Assembly: GCA_002438345.1 (NCBI GenBank) | Contig: DJUJ01000134.1 | Coordinates: 52,218 to 62,544 of the forward strand | DNA length: 10,327 nucleotides | Reading direction: 5' to 3' | From: Paenibacillus sp. UBA6285 | GTDB taxonomy: Bacteria; Bacillota; Bacilli; Paenibacillales; Paenibacillaceae | In this document: piece after piece, positions 1 through 6,666 of the stretch | How positions within the stretch are numbered: position 1 is the first letter of the stretch | Layout: each line of letters begins with the position of its first letter | Position numbers and translations under genes: made by a program | Notes under the pieces: model-generated | Told to the model about the DNA's origin: nothing | Databases searched by the model: none | The model's input: only the letters and a program-made list of their open reading frames with translations

Positions 1-1105
1 GTTCTACGAACGACTAAATGGGCATATCCACAATACTGAGCTTCTTCGGAGAGCCGAGCGTCTGTCTGTTTCCGTGTATATGGAGGCATTCCACACCCCT
101 TCGAAATTTGCAATAATGGAAATTGAAAGATTCGTAGATTGGACAGGAAATAAATATAGGGGCCGGGCTGATCTAGCCGTTTATGCCCTGATTAATGTAG
201 TGCGCGAAATCATTAAGCGATGGAATAAGGGAAATGAGTTATTTCATCTGGGGGATAATCGCTTTGTTGTTCTTGATCTAGGAGAATCTGACGATGACCG
301 CCATGCCTTGAAGATTGAGGATATTTCGGCCATCACTAAGCAATATCTGGGGCTTGAGGCCTCCTTCTTGATTAACTGCGACTTTAGCGATATGGACGAT
401 TTTTTTCAGAAGGTGTTAGAATCCCGTCAGCAATTGGTTCATTTCTTCTATGAGAAAAATGCTTGTATCGTTAACACTAAGCACGTGCCAGCGCCGGTTG
501 CAGACTTGGATTTGTATTCCTTCTTTCAATCCGTGGAGGGAATTGGCAATGAAAGGCTTCAGGTTGCGGCTTTACCTGGCCTTATCGAGGCCTATTTCGA
601 GCTGCTCCGTCATTTATGCCGCCCATCTGTATCGGTCAAGGGAGACTTAAAGACGTTGATTCAGTTTATTGAGAAAAGCGGGTTTGCCGTCCCTGCGTCA
701 TTGAAGTCGGATATCGATCAGCTTCTGGCTTTCCGGCTCACGGATTTCAAGCTTGTTTTTACAGAGTGGCTTGGAGAGCTGGATTGGAATAGTAGACATC
801 GCAAAGAGATTTCTAAGGCTTTAACTTTCATTCATGACCGTTATGCCACCAAGGTATCTCTAGAGGATGTTTGTGCTCATGTGAATCTAAGCCGATCGCA
901 TCTGTCTAAGCTTTTTAAGGAACAACATGGCATATCTGTCATGGAGTATATGGAGTCCTATAGGCTGAAGCAGGCACGGTTACTTCTTCGGACTACCAAA
1001 CATCCGATCTCGGAAATCATTGACCGAGTGGGGGTCACAGATGTTTTTTATTTCAGCAAATTGTACAAAAAACACTTTGGAATCAACCCGAGTAAAGACA
1101 GGTAG
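1..1105 (+). CDS. AraC-family response regulator (YesN type), 5' part outside window
   Basis: The reading frame is open to the left window edge (codons start at base 2), so the gene is partial and the GTG at 74 is internal. The last 98 residues or so are an AraC/XylS double helix-turn-helix: a first helix pair around VSLEDVCAHVNLSRSHLSKL, then the second-helix region and the typical ending YKKHFGINPSKDR, where KYR is more usual than KDR. The preceding 240 residues resemble the degenerate linker of YesN-type two-component regulators in Bacillota (for example RFVVLDLGESDD). In that family an N-terminal receiver domain is phosphorylated by a YesM-type membrane kinase, and the protein then activates nearby transport or catabolic operons. 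The receiver domain, and so its phospho-acceptor Asp, is not visible here. The YesM remnant at 6661-7433 is far away and need not be its partner. No strong terminator follows; a bulged hairpin at 1156-1180 lacks a T-run. Confidence 0.88.
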   Translation, partial: FYERLNGHIHNTELLRRAERLSVSVYMEAFHTPSKFAIMEIERFVDWTGNKYRGRADLAVYALINVVREIIKRWNKGNELFHLGDNRFVVLDLGESDDDRHALKIEDISAITKQYLGLEASFLINCDFSDMDDFFQKVLESRQQLVHFFYEKNACIVNTKHVPAPVADLDLYSFFQSVEGIGNERLQVAALPGLIEAYFELLRHLCRPSVSVKGDLKTLIQFIEKSGFAVPASLKSDIDQLLAFRLTDFKLVFTEWLGELDWNSRHRKEISKALTFIHDRYATKVSLEDVCAHVNLSRSHLSKLFKEQHGISVMEYMESYRLKQARLLLRTTKHPISEIIDRVGVTDVFYFSKLYKKHFGINPSKDR

Positions 1106-1278
1106 CCAGCTTTAGTCCCCACTCCCGCTCATGTCCTGCTGAATATGCGAAAATTGTGGATTCGCACCGAGTCGAACCACAAGTGTGGGCAAGTTTTATG
1201 ATCGAAAGAATGAGTTGACAAAGAAGGAGAGGGGAAACCGTCTTCTATTTGTCTTGTCCCTACAATTATCTAAGAATC

Positions 1279-1290
1279 TAGCTATAGCTA
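1279..1290. promoter_or_regulatory. Perfect 12-bp palindrome upstream of the methionine synthase gene
   Basis: TAGCTATAGCTA reads the same on both strands and lies 50 bases upstream of the ATG at 1341, in the AT-rich part of a 235-base intergenic region. It could be an operator or part of the 5' leader. The same region contains a perfect TTGACA at 1215-1220, but no good -10 lies 16-18 bases from it, so I do not assign a promoter. I see no S-box (SAM riboswitch) or T-box signature, although the B. subtilis homologues yxjG and yxjH are S-box regulated. Confidence 0.25.
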
Positions 1291-1340
1291 ATAATTATAA
1301 CCTGCTTAATTTTAATAATTTTTTACGAGGAGATTAATCT

Positions 1341-2483
1341 ATGAGCACTCAAACCGAACCTGAAAAGCGAACTGTTACTCCATTTCGATATGATATTGTT
1401 GGAAGCTTCTTGCGCCCTCAGGCGTTGAAAGATGCTAGATTAAAATTCAAGAACGGCGAAATTACCGCCGAGCAGCTGAAGGAAGTGGAGAACGACGAAA
1501 TCGTTAAGCTCGTACAGAAACAAAAAGAGGTTGGCCTTCAAGCTGTAACTGACGGCGAATTCCGCCGCTCTTGGTGGCATCTCGACTTCTTCTGGGGCTT
1601 TGATGGTGTAGAGCGGACAATTATTGATCAAGGCTATCAATTTAACGGTGCACAGTCCAGACCAGAAACAGCCCGACTGACCGGAAAAATAAGTTATAGC
1701 AGCCATCCATTTGTTTCGCATTATGAATTTTTAAAAGGCGCTGCAGGTGATGACGTTGTTGCGCGTCAATCGATTCCTGCGGCTGCGCAATTCCTGTTTG
1801 AGCTGGACCGGGCAGAAAATCAGGAAAGCACTAAGGCAATATACCCGAATCGGGAAGAGCTTATTTCGGATATTGCGAAAGCATACAAAGCATCGATTCT
1901 TGCCTTCTATGCAGCAGGCTGCCGCAGCATTCAAATCGACGATTGTACGTGGGGAGCGCTTTGTGACGAACAGTTTATAGCATTTATGAATCAGGTAGGC
2001 GTGAATGTAGACAAATACGCGAACGAATTTGCGGGATTGAACGAGGAAGTTGTATCCGGATTACCAGAGGATCTCGTTGTAACAATACATGTATGCCGGG
2101 GCAATTATGTTTCGACTTATGCTGGAGTAGGTGGAGGTTACGAGCCTATCGTGCAAACGCTTCTGAGCATCAATAACTACTCCGGCTATTATCTGGAGTT
2201 TGATACTGAACGGGCAGGAGATTTCAAGCCATTGCGCTTCCTAAAAGACAATCAGCAGGTTGTGCTTGGCCTGTTCTCTTCCAAATTTGGTGAGCTTGAA
2301 AGCAAGGAAGATATTCTGAAGCGTATTGAAGAAGCGAAGCAATACGTCGATCTAAACCGGATATGCCTAAGCCCGCAATGCGGCTTCGCTTCTACGGAAG
2401 AAGGCAACCACCTGACAGAGGAGCAGCAATGGCGCAAGCTTGCTTATATTAAAGAAATTGCTGAAGAGATCTGGAATTTATGA
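1341..2483 (+). CDS. Cobalamin-independent methionine synthase-like protein (MetE C-terminal domain, YxjG/YxjH type)
   Basis: This 380-residue protein corresponds to the C-terminal catalytic barrel of MetE without the N-terminal half, the size of B. subtilis YxjG/YxjH. The family transfers a methyl group from a folate or other donor to homocysteine (or a related thiol) to make methionine, in the cytoplasm. The zinc ligands expected for this fold are in place: His250 and Cys252 in TIHVCRGNY, Glu286 in YYLEFDTE, and Cys347 in LSPQCGFAS. The N-terminal signature GSFLRP and the QAVTDGEFRRSWW segment are typical of this subgroup. The ATG is preceded by GAGGAG at a normal spacing (1327-1332), which supports the start. 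The gene stands alone, with its own terminator directly downstream. The physiological methyl donor cannot be told from sequence. No S-box leader is visible, so regulation may differ from that of the Bacillus homologues. Confidence 0.93.
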   Translation: MSTQTEPEKRTVTPFRYDIVGSFLRPQALKDARLKFKNGEITAEQLKEVENDEIVKLVQKQKEVGLQAVTDGEFRRSWWHLDFFWGFDGVERTIIDQGYQFNGAQSRPETARLTGKISYSSHPFVSHYEFLKGAAGDDVVARQSIPAAAQFLFELDRAENQESTKAIYPNREELISDIAKAYKASILAFYAAGCRSIQIDDCTWGALCDEQFIAFMNQVGVNVDKYANEFAGLNEEVVSGLPEDLVVTIHVCRGNYVSTYAGVGGGYEPIVQTLLSINNYSGYYLEFDTERAGDFKPLRFLKDNQQVVLGLFSSKFGELESKEDILKRIEEAKQYVDLNRICLSPQCGFASTEEGNHLTEEQQWRKLAYIKEIAEEIWNL

Positions 2484-2506
2484 TAAGTCAAAAGTAGAAT
2501 AAGGCC

Positions 2507-2553
2507 CTTTTAGCCATACGGATGATCATCTGTATGGCTAAAGGTGTCTTTTG
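2507..2553 (+). terminator. Rho-independent terminator of the methionine synthase gene
   Basis: A near-perfect inverted repeat (arms 2511-2525 and 2526-2540, one G-U type mismatch) is flanked by further pairing between CTTT (2507-2510) and AAGG (2541-2544). It is followed by the T-rich tail TGTCTTTTGAT. It starts 23 bases after the stop codon at 2481-2483. Confidence 0.82.
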
Positions 2554-2555
2554 AT

Positions 2556-4000
2556 ATAAAGTGAGTATATCGATATATTTGGTTAGTTCTCTCTATAACC
2601 AGTGGATTGAGAGTAATTAGTTATGATGAACGAAAGGCAGCCCCTGTTCGCACACCGTAGGTTAAAATGGAAGTTGAAGGACAACCATTTCAGAGCTAAA
2701 TGCGAAAGGAGCTGTTACTATGAAGAATACCATAAAATACGTAGGTTTGGATGTGTCAAAAGAAAAAATTGCGGTGGCAATTGCAGACGAAGGTCGAGAA
2801 CCAGCACGATATTATGGAGCCATTCCCCATACCCCGGATGCAGTGGCTCGAATGATTCGCAAACTCAAAGGTTCAGGGATTACACTAGAGGTCTGCTATG
2901 AAGCCGGGCCTACCGGGTACGACTTATATCGCTGGCTGACGAAGATGGGGATTTCCTGCGTGGTGATCGCACCTTCGCGTATTCCACAGCGCCCCGGCGA
3001 TGCAATAAAAACCGATCGACGGGATGCAGAAAAACTGGCTCAGCTTCACCGAGCAGGAGAATTGACTGCGATCTATGTGCCGACTCCAGAACTCGAAGCC
3101 TTACGAGATCTCATTCGTGCGCGAGAAGATGCTAGGGAAGATCTACATCGTGCTCGGCAACGGCTCATTCATTTTCTGTTGCGCCACCAAATTCACACAC
3201 CAGAAGGTATGAAAAAACGCTGGACCAAAAGGTACCGGGAATGGCTGTCCATGCTGAAGTTTAATTATGCAGCTCAAGAACGGGTTTTCACCGAATATCT
3301 GCAACAGCTCCGGGAAGTGGAGGAGAGAATCAAGCGACTTGAATCCGCAATGCGAGAAGAAGCAGAGATCTGTCCGTACGCACCTGTCATTCAAGCGTTG
3401 CAAGGTCTGCGGGGAATCGCTCTGCTGACGGCTATGACATTAGTTGTCGAGATTGGGAATTTTGAGCGTTTTCGTTCACCGGCTCAGCTCATGAGTTACC
3501 TGGGACTAGTGCCACGGGAGTATTCATCGGGAGCAAGTACCCAAAGAGGTTGTCTTACAAAAGTCGGGAATTCCGGAGTGCGGCGTGCACTGGTGGAGTC
3601 TGCATGGAGTTACCGTCACCGTCCTGCTGTTAAGGGAGATTTAGCAGTGCGCCTGGAGGGGCAGAGTGCTCATGTCCATGAAACGTCGTGGAAAGCCCAA
3701 GAACGGTTACCCAGTAAGTATCTAAAGTTGGTCAGACGTGGGAAACACCGAAATTTAGCCATGGCTGCGGTAGGTCGTGAGTTAGTTGGATTCATCTGGT
3801 CGATTGCGGTAGATGCAGAACAAAGAATGGCGTAATCCGAATAGGAAAACGTAAAAATATCCTGAGAGCTTTGAATCCTTGGGGCATGGAGACAAAGAGA
3901 AAGGTTCGAGGAGAATCCGTGAATTCCCTGTGCACAGGATCTATGATCTGACGTGCGAAATTAGTTTGCGGAAGCTCCTTCGACGTAGGCATAATATGTG
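2556..4000 (+). mobile_element. IS110-family insertion sequence (ends not resolved)
   Basis: The element is defined by its transposase gene at 2720-3835. IS110-family elements usually lack terminal inverted repeats and often make no target duplication, so the ends cannot be fixed from one copy. The left limit given is the end of the preceding terminator. The right limit is arbitrary, inside a region rich in inverted repeats. The family is known to carry a structured bridge RNA in a non-coding end: upstream of the transposase in the IS110 group, downstream in the IS1111 group. Upstream there are about 165 free bases with a bulged hairpin (AAATGG 2665-2670 against CCATTT 2685-2690). Downstream there is a strongly structured stretch from 3836 on. 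Either could hold such an RNA. Confidence 0.6.
2720..3835 (+). CDS. IS110-family transposase (DEDD RuvC-like plus Transposase_20 domain)
   Basis: The 371-residue protein has the complete two-domain layout of IS110-family recombinases. The N-terminal RuvC-like DEDD domain shows Asp11 in YVGLDVSKEKIAVAI, Glu61 in CYEAGPTGYDLYRWL, and Asp99 and Asp102 in DAIKTDRRDAEKLA. A coiled-coil-like basic middle spans about residues 125-215. The C-terminal Transposase_20 domain begins at QALQGLRGIALLTAM and contains EYSSG (residues 267-271), whose serines include the likely nucleophile. In this family the enzyme is guided by a bridge RNA and moves a circular intermediate. The start is supported by AAAGGAG at 2705-2711, eight bases before the ATG. 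No stop or frameshift interrupts it and the C-terminus is typical, so the element may still be active. It is transcribed in the same direction as the gene before it but is separated from it by a terminator. Confidence 0.95.
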   Translation: MKNTIKYVGLDVSKEKIAVAIADEGREPARYYGAIPHTPDAVARMIRKLKGSGITLEVCYEAGPTGYDLYRWLTKMGISCVVIAPSRIPQRPGDAIKTDRRDAEKLAQLHRAGELTAIYVPTPELEALRDLIRAREDAREDLHRARQRLIHFLLRHQIHTPEGMKKRWTKRYREWLSMLKFNYAAQERVFTEYLQQLREVEERIKRLESAMREEAEICPYAPVIQALQGLRGIALLTAMTLVVEIGNFERFRSPAQLMSYLGLVPREYSSGASTQRGCLTKVGNSGVRRALVESAWSYRHRPAVKGDLAVRLEGQSAHVHETSWKAQERLPSKYLKLVRRGKHRNLAMAAVGRELVGFIWSIAVDAEQRMA

Positions 4001-4070
4001 GTAACCAACCCACGGATAGCAGATTGCCAGCCGACGACTCGCATTTTGTCTCTGTGCCCAAGGGATTGAA
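3836..4070. repeat. Non-coding region with a 26-bp imperfect inverted repeat downstream of the transposase
   Basis: Bases 3871-3896 (TTGAATCCTTGGGGCATGGA and six more) match the reverse complement of 4045-4070 at 21 of 26 positions without a gap. The arms are 148 bases apart. Between them lies a perfect 12-bp palindrome, CCTGTGCACAGG (3927-3938). I see no credible gene: open frames on the minus strand across this stretch have no good ribosome binding site and simply follow the repeats. The arms could form the base of a structured RNA belonging to the IS110 element, or be two related element ends in opposite orientation. Confidence 0.6.
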
Positions 4071-4072
4071 AA

Positions 4073-4250
4073 CCCTTTGGTTTAAAGGGGAAAACAGGGG
4101 AATTGACTAATTCGTTCATAGCAGGGAAAAGCTCCCTGTATTTAGCCGAAAATTGCTTGAAATCAATGAAAAGAGGGAAACCCTCCCTATAAATCGGGGG
4201 AATATCTATATTCGCCAACGAATTAGTATAATTACAGGGAGAAATTCCCT
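4073..4250. repeat. Cluster of short hairpins (three AGGGA-N5-TCCCT units)
   Basis: Three 15-bp units of the form AGGGA, five bases, TCCCT occur at 4123-4137, 4174-4188 and 4236-4250, with differing loops (AAAGC, AACCC, GAAAT). A fourth hairpin of the same geometry but different arms, CCCTTT-GGTTT-AAAGGG, is at 4073-4089. An 11-bp inverted repeat encloses the group: ACTAATTCGTT at 4106-4116 and AACGAATTAGT at 4217-4227, extending imperfectly outward through AATT. Arms are conserved while loops vary, which suggests selection on structure. I regard it as an intergenic repeat element rather than a gene. The minus-strand frame through it (4218 down to 3961) could encode 85 residues, but that frame is a by-product of the repeats. 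Confidence 0.65.
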
Positions 4251-4256
4251 AATTAT

Positions 4257-4295
4257 TCAATTGGAGCTTCACTTGGATCATCAATTGGAGCTTCA
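4257..4295. repeat. 15-bp direct repeat with 24-bp period
   Basis: TCAATTGGAGCTTCA occurs perfectly at 4257-4271 and 4281-4295. It lies directly after the last hairpin of the preceding cluster and may belong to the same repeat element. On the minus strand the two copies read as EAPIDD and EAPIE in an open frame without an obvious start, in an untranslated position after the stop of the downstream gene. Confidence 0.7.
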
Positions 4296-4315
4296 TTTAC
4301 AGGATAACAAGAATA

Positions 4316-4367
4316 GAGCCGCTCCCAAGTAGTTAAAAAACACTTTTGGAACGGCCCTTTTCTTTTT
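4316..4367. terminator. Probable terminator, strongest in the + direction, between the repeat region and the kinase/acetyltransferase gene
   Basis: GAGCCGCTCCCAAGT (4316-4330) pairs imperfectly with ACTTTTGGAACGGCCC (4342-4357). In the + direction it is followed by TTTTCTTTTT (4358-4367), a good U-tail that overlaps the stop codon of the minus-strand gene. In the minus direction the tail is only moderately T-rich (CTATTCTTGTT), but this is the only candidate terminator for that gene. Confidence 0.55.
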
Positions 4368-5772
4368 ACACTACCAACTCTCGTACAACTTCAACCTCAT
4401 CCCTGCTTACTTCAACGAATCCAAGGGATGTATATAAGTTCGAAGCACGTTCGTTCTCTATTCGATGCCCAATAACGATTTTGTCGCAGTGATGTTCGGC
4501 TTTTATATATCGAATCAAGGCATCCATCCCGGTTCTACCGAATCCTCTATTCTGATTTTTGTGATCAATCATATAAGCCATAATCCAATAGCTTCCATCC
4601 TCAGGATCTACGGCATATACTGAGAAGCCTACCAATTCTTCATCTGCGTATAAAGCCAATGGAGTCATTCCACAATAAGCCGAGTCTGCCAACCAATAGA
4701 CTACCGGTACAGGAAAAATAGATTTTTGCTCTTCCGATACCTCTAATTGAGTACAGGCATACCAGTTATTCTCCTTGATTGTCTTCAGCACGACATGAGG
4801 ATGAAAGCCATCCCGAATACGATCACAGATGCCTTCCAATTTAGATTTAAGCTGTAGTGCCCATTCAGGACTTATAGAAACGTCAAACTCCTCTAAACTC
4901 CGAAGCAACCTGGCGAAACTATATAAGTCAGAAAACCTTTGAAATTCAGGTAATAGCCTGATATATTCATCATCCAGCCGTTTTACGGATCTATAACCAC
5001 TAATAAAAAGATCGATGTTCCTCTTGCTCTCCTCATCATTCTGCTTGGTTAGATCTCTTAAGGCTGACGTGATATCCATCGCAAACCAGTGATACATAGA
5101 GTCATCGAAGTCAATCGCACTAAATCGTGATTTTTCTTTCATATAAAAGATATTGTCTGTCTCAAAGTCAAAATGGATTAGCCCCGTATGTCCTACGCCA
5201 AAAGTGAGCTCACTTAGCCATGTCTCAATGCGTTCGTATTCCTTAAGCGCTTTATGCTCCTCTTGGTGCCTTCTTAATACGGATAAAATAAATTGAAGCG
5301 AATCGACCCAGCTTTTACGCGCGGGCGTGCTCGGAGCATAAGTTTCGGATAAATTATGCAATCGTGCGAGCATTTGACCCCAATGTTGAAACTGCAGCTC
5401 CGACATCTCTTCAAGTGGAATGTACTCCCCTTGAGCTTGTTCAAAAACAACCCCATGATATCTGCCATTTCCAGTCGAAAGGGTTTCAATCCAATTCCCT
5501 TGCTTGGAGCGTACTGGCGCTACGGTCTCATAGCCCTGTTCCAATAAATACATCATAAAATCTAGTTCAGCTTGGATATTCTCTGCGGTATTATCCTCTT
5601 CGTGAGTAAACCTTAAATAATAATGCTTACTATTCCATTGAAACGTATAAATAAAATTACTGCTAGCCCTCACTAACTTCATAGTTCCAGGCTCATGATT
5701 CCAATACTTGATCATCTCTTTGGCGGGTAGATCGACTTCTGTGCCCCGTACCATGTTCATTAAATTCATCAT
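4366..5772 (-). CDS. APH-like kinase fused to a GNAT N-acetyltransferase
   Basis: This is a 468-residue two-domain protein. Residues about 15-320 form an aminoglycoside phosphotransferase/choline-kinase-like domain. It has the Brenner motif LIHFDFETDNIF (His200, Asp202, Asn207) and the magnesium-binding AIDFDD (Asp221/Asp223). Residues about 330-468 form a GNAT acetyltransferase. Its acetyl-CoA loop is QNRGFGRTGM, and the C-terminal half NERASNLYTSLGFVEV resembles the BltD/PaiA polyamine acetyltransferase group. The two activities would phosphorylate and acetylate small molecules; sugar, amino-alcohol, antibiotic or polyamine substrates are all possible and sequence does not decide. The first ATG lies 11 bases after GGGAGG (5784-5789), and a stop just upstream in the same frame rules out a longer N-terminus. 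It is transcribed alone from a promoter at 5944-5972, through a leader with a hairpin and a possible short ORF. Confidence 0.9.
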   Translation of the reverse strand: MMNLMNMVRGTEVDLPAKEMIKYWNHEPGTMKLVRASSNFIYTFQWNSKHYYLRFTHEEDNTAENIQAELDFMMYLLEQGYETVAPVRSKQGNWIETLSTGNGRYHGVVFEQAQGEYIPLEEMSELQFQHWGQMLARLHNLSETYAPSTPARKSWVDSLQFILSVLRRHQEEHKALKEYERIETWLSELTFGVGHTGLIHFDFETDNIFYMKEKSRFSAIDFDDSMYHWFAMDITSALRDLTKQNDEESKRNIDLFISGYRSVKRLDDEYIRLLPEFQRFSDLYSFARLLRSLEEFDVSISPEWALQLKSKLEGICDRIRDGFHPHVVLKTIKENNWYACTQLEVSEEQKSIFPVPVVYWLADSAYCGMTPLALYADEELVGFSVYAVDPEDGSYWIMAYMIDHKNQNRGFGRTGMDALIRYIKAEHHCDKIVIGHRIENERASNLYTSLGFVEVSRDEVEVVRELVV

Positions 5773-5869
5773 TTCCGATAGTGCCTCCCGTAGTCATTGA
5801 GAGGTGTTCTTCCCTTACGAATACTGACCTCTCTCGGACTTCAATGTGGTGTTGTTCGTACTCAAACAT
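5693..5869 (-). CDS. Possible leader ORF overlapping the start of the kinase/acetyltransferase gene
   Basis: A 58-codon frame starts at an ATG five bases after a strong AAGGAG (5875-5880) and ends 80 bases inside the downstream gene in another frame. Its beginning (MFEYEQHHIEVRERSVFVRE) is polar and resembles no family I know. The good ribosome binding site, the position directly after the promoter, and the overlap make a regulatory leader peptide plausible. Alternatively it is a chance frame, or the remnant of an older N-terminus lost by frameshift. The downstream gene has its own ribosome binding site and looks complete, so I do not favour the last reading. Confidence 0.3.
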   Translation of the reverse strand: MFEYEQHHIEVRERSVFVREEHLSMTTGGTIGNDEFNEHGTGHRSRSTRQRDDQVLES

Positions 5870-5900
5870 CATCACTCCTTATAAACGGATTAGGAACCCA

Positions 5901-5924
5901 AAAGAAAAGACGTTGTCGTCTTTT
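5901..5924 (-). terminator. Terminator-like hairpin in the leader of the kinase/acetyltransferase gene (possible attenuator)
   Basis: On the minus strand, AAAAGACG-ACAA-CGTCTTTT forms a perfect 8-bp stem with a 4-base loop and is followed by CTTTT. It lies some 12 bases after the predicted transcription start and about 35 bases before the leader ORF, so it could stop transcription before the gene. The stem is short and half A-T, so it is weak. On the plus strand the same hairpin is also followed by T residues. Confidence 0.45.
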
Positions 5925-5943
5925 TACTCTCATCCCCTTTAAC

Positions 5944-5972
5944 ATTATCGGTAAAATATTCTATTTAATCAA
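5944..5972 (-). promoter_or_regulatory. Sigma-A-type promoter of the kinase/acetyltransferase gene
   Basis: On the minus strand TTGATT (5972-5967) and GATAAT (5949-5944) are separated by exactly 17 bases, matching 4 of 6 and 5 of 6 consensus positions. Transcription would begin near 5937. The -35 hexamer overlaps the final stop codon (5969-5971) of the decayed ROK kinase gene. Confidence 0.6.
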
Positions 5973-6520
5973 GAGATTTCGATGGATCCTTCAGTGTAAG
6001 AAGAAATGACTGAGACACCGTACTCCCAGATCTGTAACCCTGCACCGATCATTCCACATGAATTGCCACGATAGGCTGCTTCAATCCGAACGTTGCTCTG
6101 CATCGAGGGCATCGTTCTCGTACGTAGCCACTTCTCTTCTTATTCCTTCGAATAATAACTCACCTGCTTCAGCTACTCCACCACCAATAACAATAACCAG
6201 ATCCAAGTGGCAGCTTGTTTAAAATTAGTTTCTCCTGCATTCGACGAGCAATGCTTGTGCCTGACGCATAATGTTCTAAGCAGCCTTTTCCTCCACAAAC
6301 GCAAATAGGTCCTTTGAAATCTACGGACATATGCCCTAACTCTCCAGCCCCACCCCAAGTTCCATGAACAAGGCGTCCATCTACGACAATTGCCCCGCCC
6401 ACACCCGTTCCAAGCGCAACACAAATAAAGTCTTTCACCTCTTTGCATGAACCTAGATATTTCTCAGTCAATGCTAATAGATTCACGTCGTTATCTACGA
6501 TCCCGACTCTAAGCGACCTT
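5969..6520 (-). pseudogene. ROK-family sugar kinase remnant (frameshifts, internal deletion, missing N-terminus)
   Basis: The minus strand still encodes three pieces of a ROK kinase in different frames. The first carries VDNDVNLLAL and LGTGVGGAIVVDGRLVHG, then GELGHM and the ROK zinc motif CVCGGKGCLEHYASG, and stops making sense after LILN (about 6225). The expected 60 or so residues before the next motif are missing. The second piece has DLVIVIGGGVAEAGELL. The third (MQSNVRIEAAYRGNSCGMIG and onward to a TGA at 5969-5971) is the normal C-terminus in a further frame. The ATP-binding N-terminal third is absent. Intact relatives phosphorylate glucose, ManNAc or related sugars. The NanE fragment just upstream suggests this was an N-acetylmannosamine kinase, which is inference. 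Confidence 0.88.
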
Positions 6521-6531
6521 CCCGATTTGTA

Positions 6532-6666
6532 ACATCTAATGCAACAATGTCCACATTTGCAGAGACAATTGCTTTCACTTCATCTAGGGTTGGCGTAATA
6601 CATATAGCTGATCCAGGAATATCCCGTTTAATAAGTCCAATAACCGGTACATCTACTTGCCGAAAG
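6532..6666 (-). pseudogene. nanE: Fragment of N-acylglucosamine-6-phosphate 2-epimerase (NanE)
   Basis: About 45 residues are readable: VDVPVIGLIKRDIPG, AICITPTLDEV, then ANVDIVALDVTNR. These match the characteristic core of NanE, the enzyme converting ManNAc-6-phosphate to GlcNAc-6-phosphate in sialic-acid catabolism (consensus PVIGLIKRDYP, YITPTLKEV, GADIIALDATNR). Everything before VDVPVIG is missing at a junction near 6660, and everything after TNR is missing. The frame then runs into sequence belonging to the ROK kinase and meets a TAG at 6495-6497. In intact NanE the active site needs segments on both sides, so this piece cannot be functional. Confidence 0.82.

Noticed and set aside
1156..1188. 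Terminator or alternating hairpins after the response regulator gene
   Set aside because: GTGG(A)TTCG/CGAACCAC can pair, and CCAC/GTGG next to it competes, but no T-run follows directly and the stems are short.
1215..1250. TTGACA at 1215-1220 as the -35 of the methionine synthase promoter
   Set aside because: No acceptable -10 lies 16-18 bases downstream; the nearest AT-rich hexamer is 23 bases away.
2647..3959. Subterminal inverted repeat TTCGCAC (2647-2653) / GTGCGAA (3953-3959) as IS1111-type ends
   Set aside because: A 7-bp match between two regions of this size is expected by chance. AAGGAGCT / AGCTCCTT (2706 and 3973) is also weak because it includes a ribosome binding site.
3961..4218. 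An 85-codon minus-strand frame through the hairpin repeats
   Set aside because: It follows the repeat units, has no convincing ribosome binding site and shows no domain. I treat it as a by-product of the repeats.
4123..4250. Regularly spaced palindromic units as a CRISPR array
   Set aside because: Only the 5-base arms are conserved, spacing differs (51 and 62), there is no long identical repeat, and no cas gene is nearby.
4253..4365. A minus-strand frame after the kinase/acetyltransferase stop, ending in EAPIDDPSEAPIE
   Set aside because: The protein-like ending comes from the 15-bp direct repeat. There is no start codon with a ribosome binding site, and the frame overlaps the terminator hairpin.
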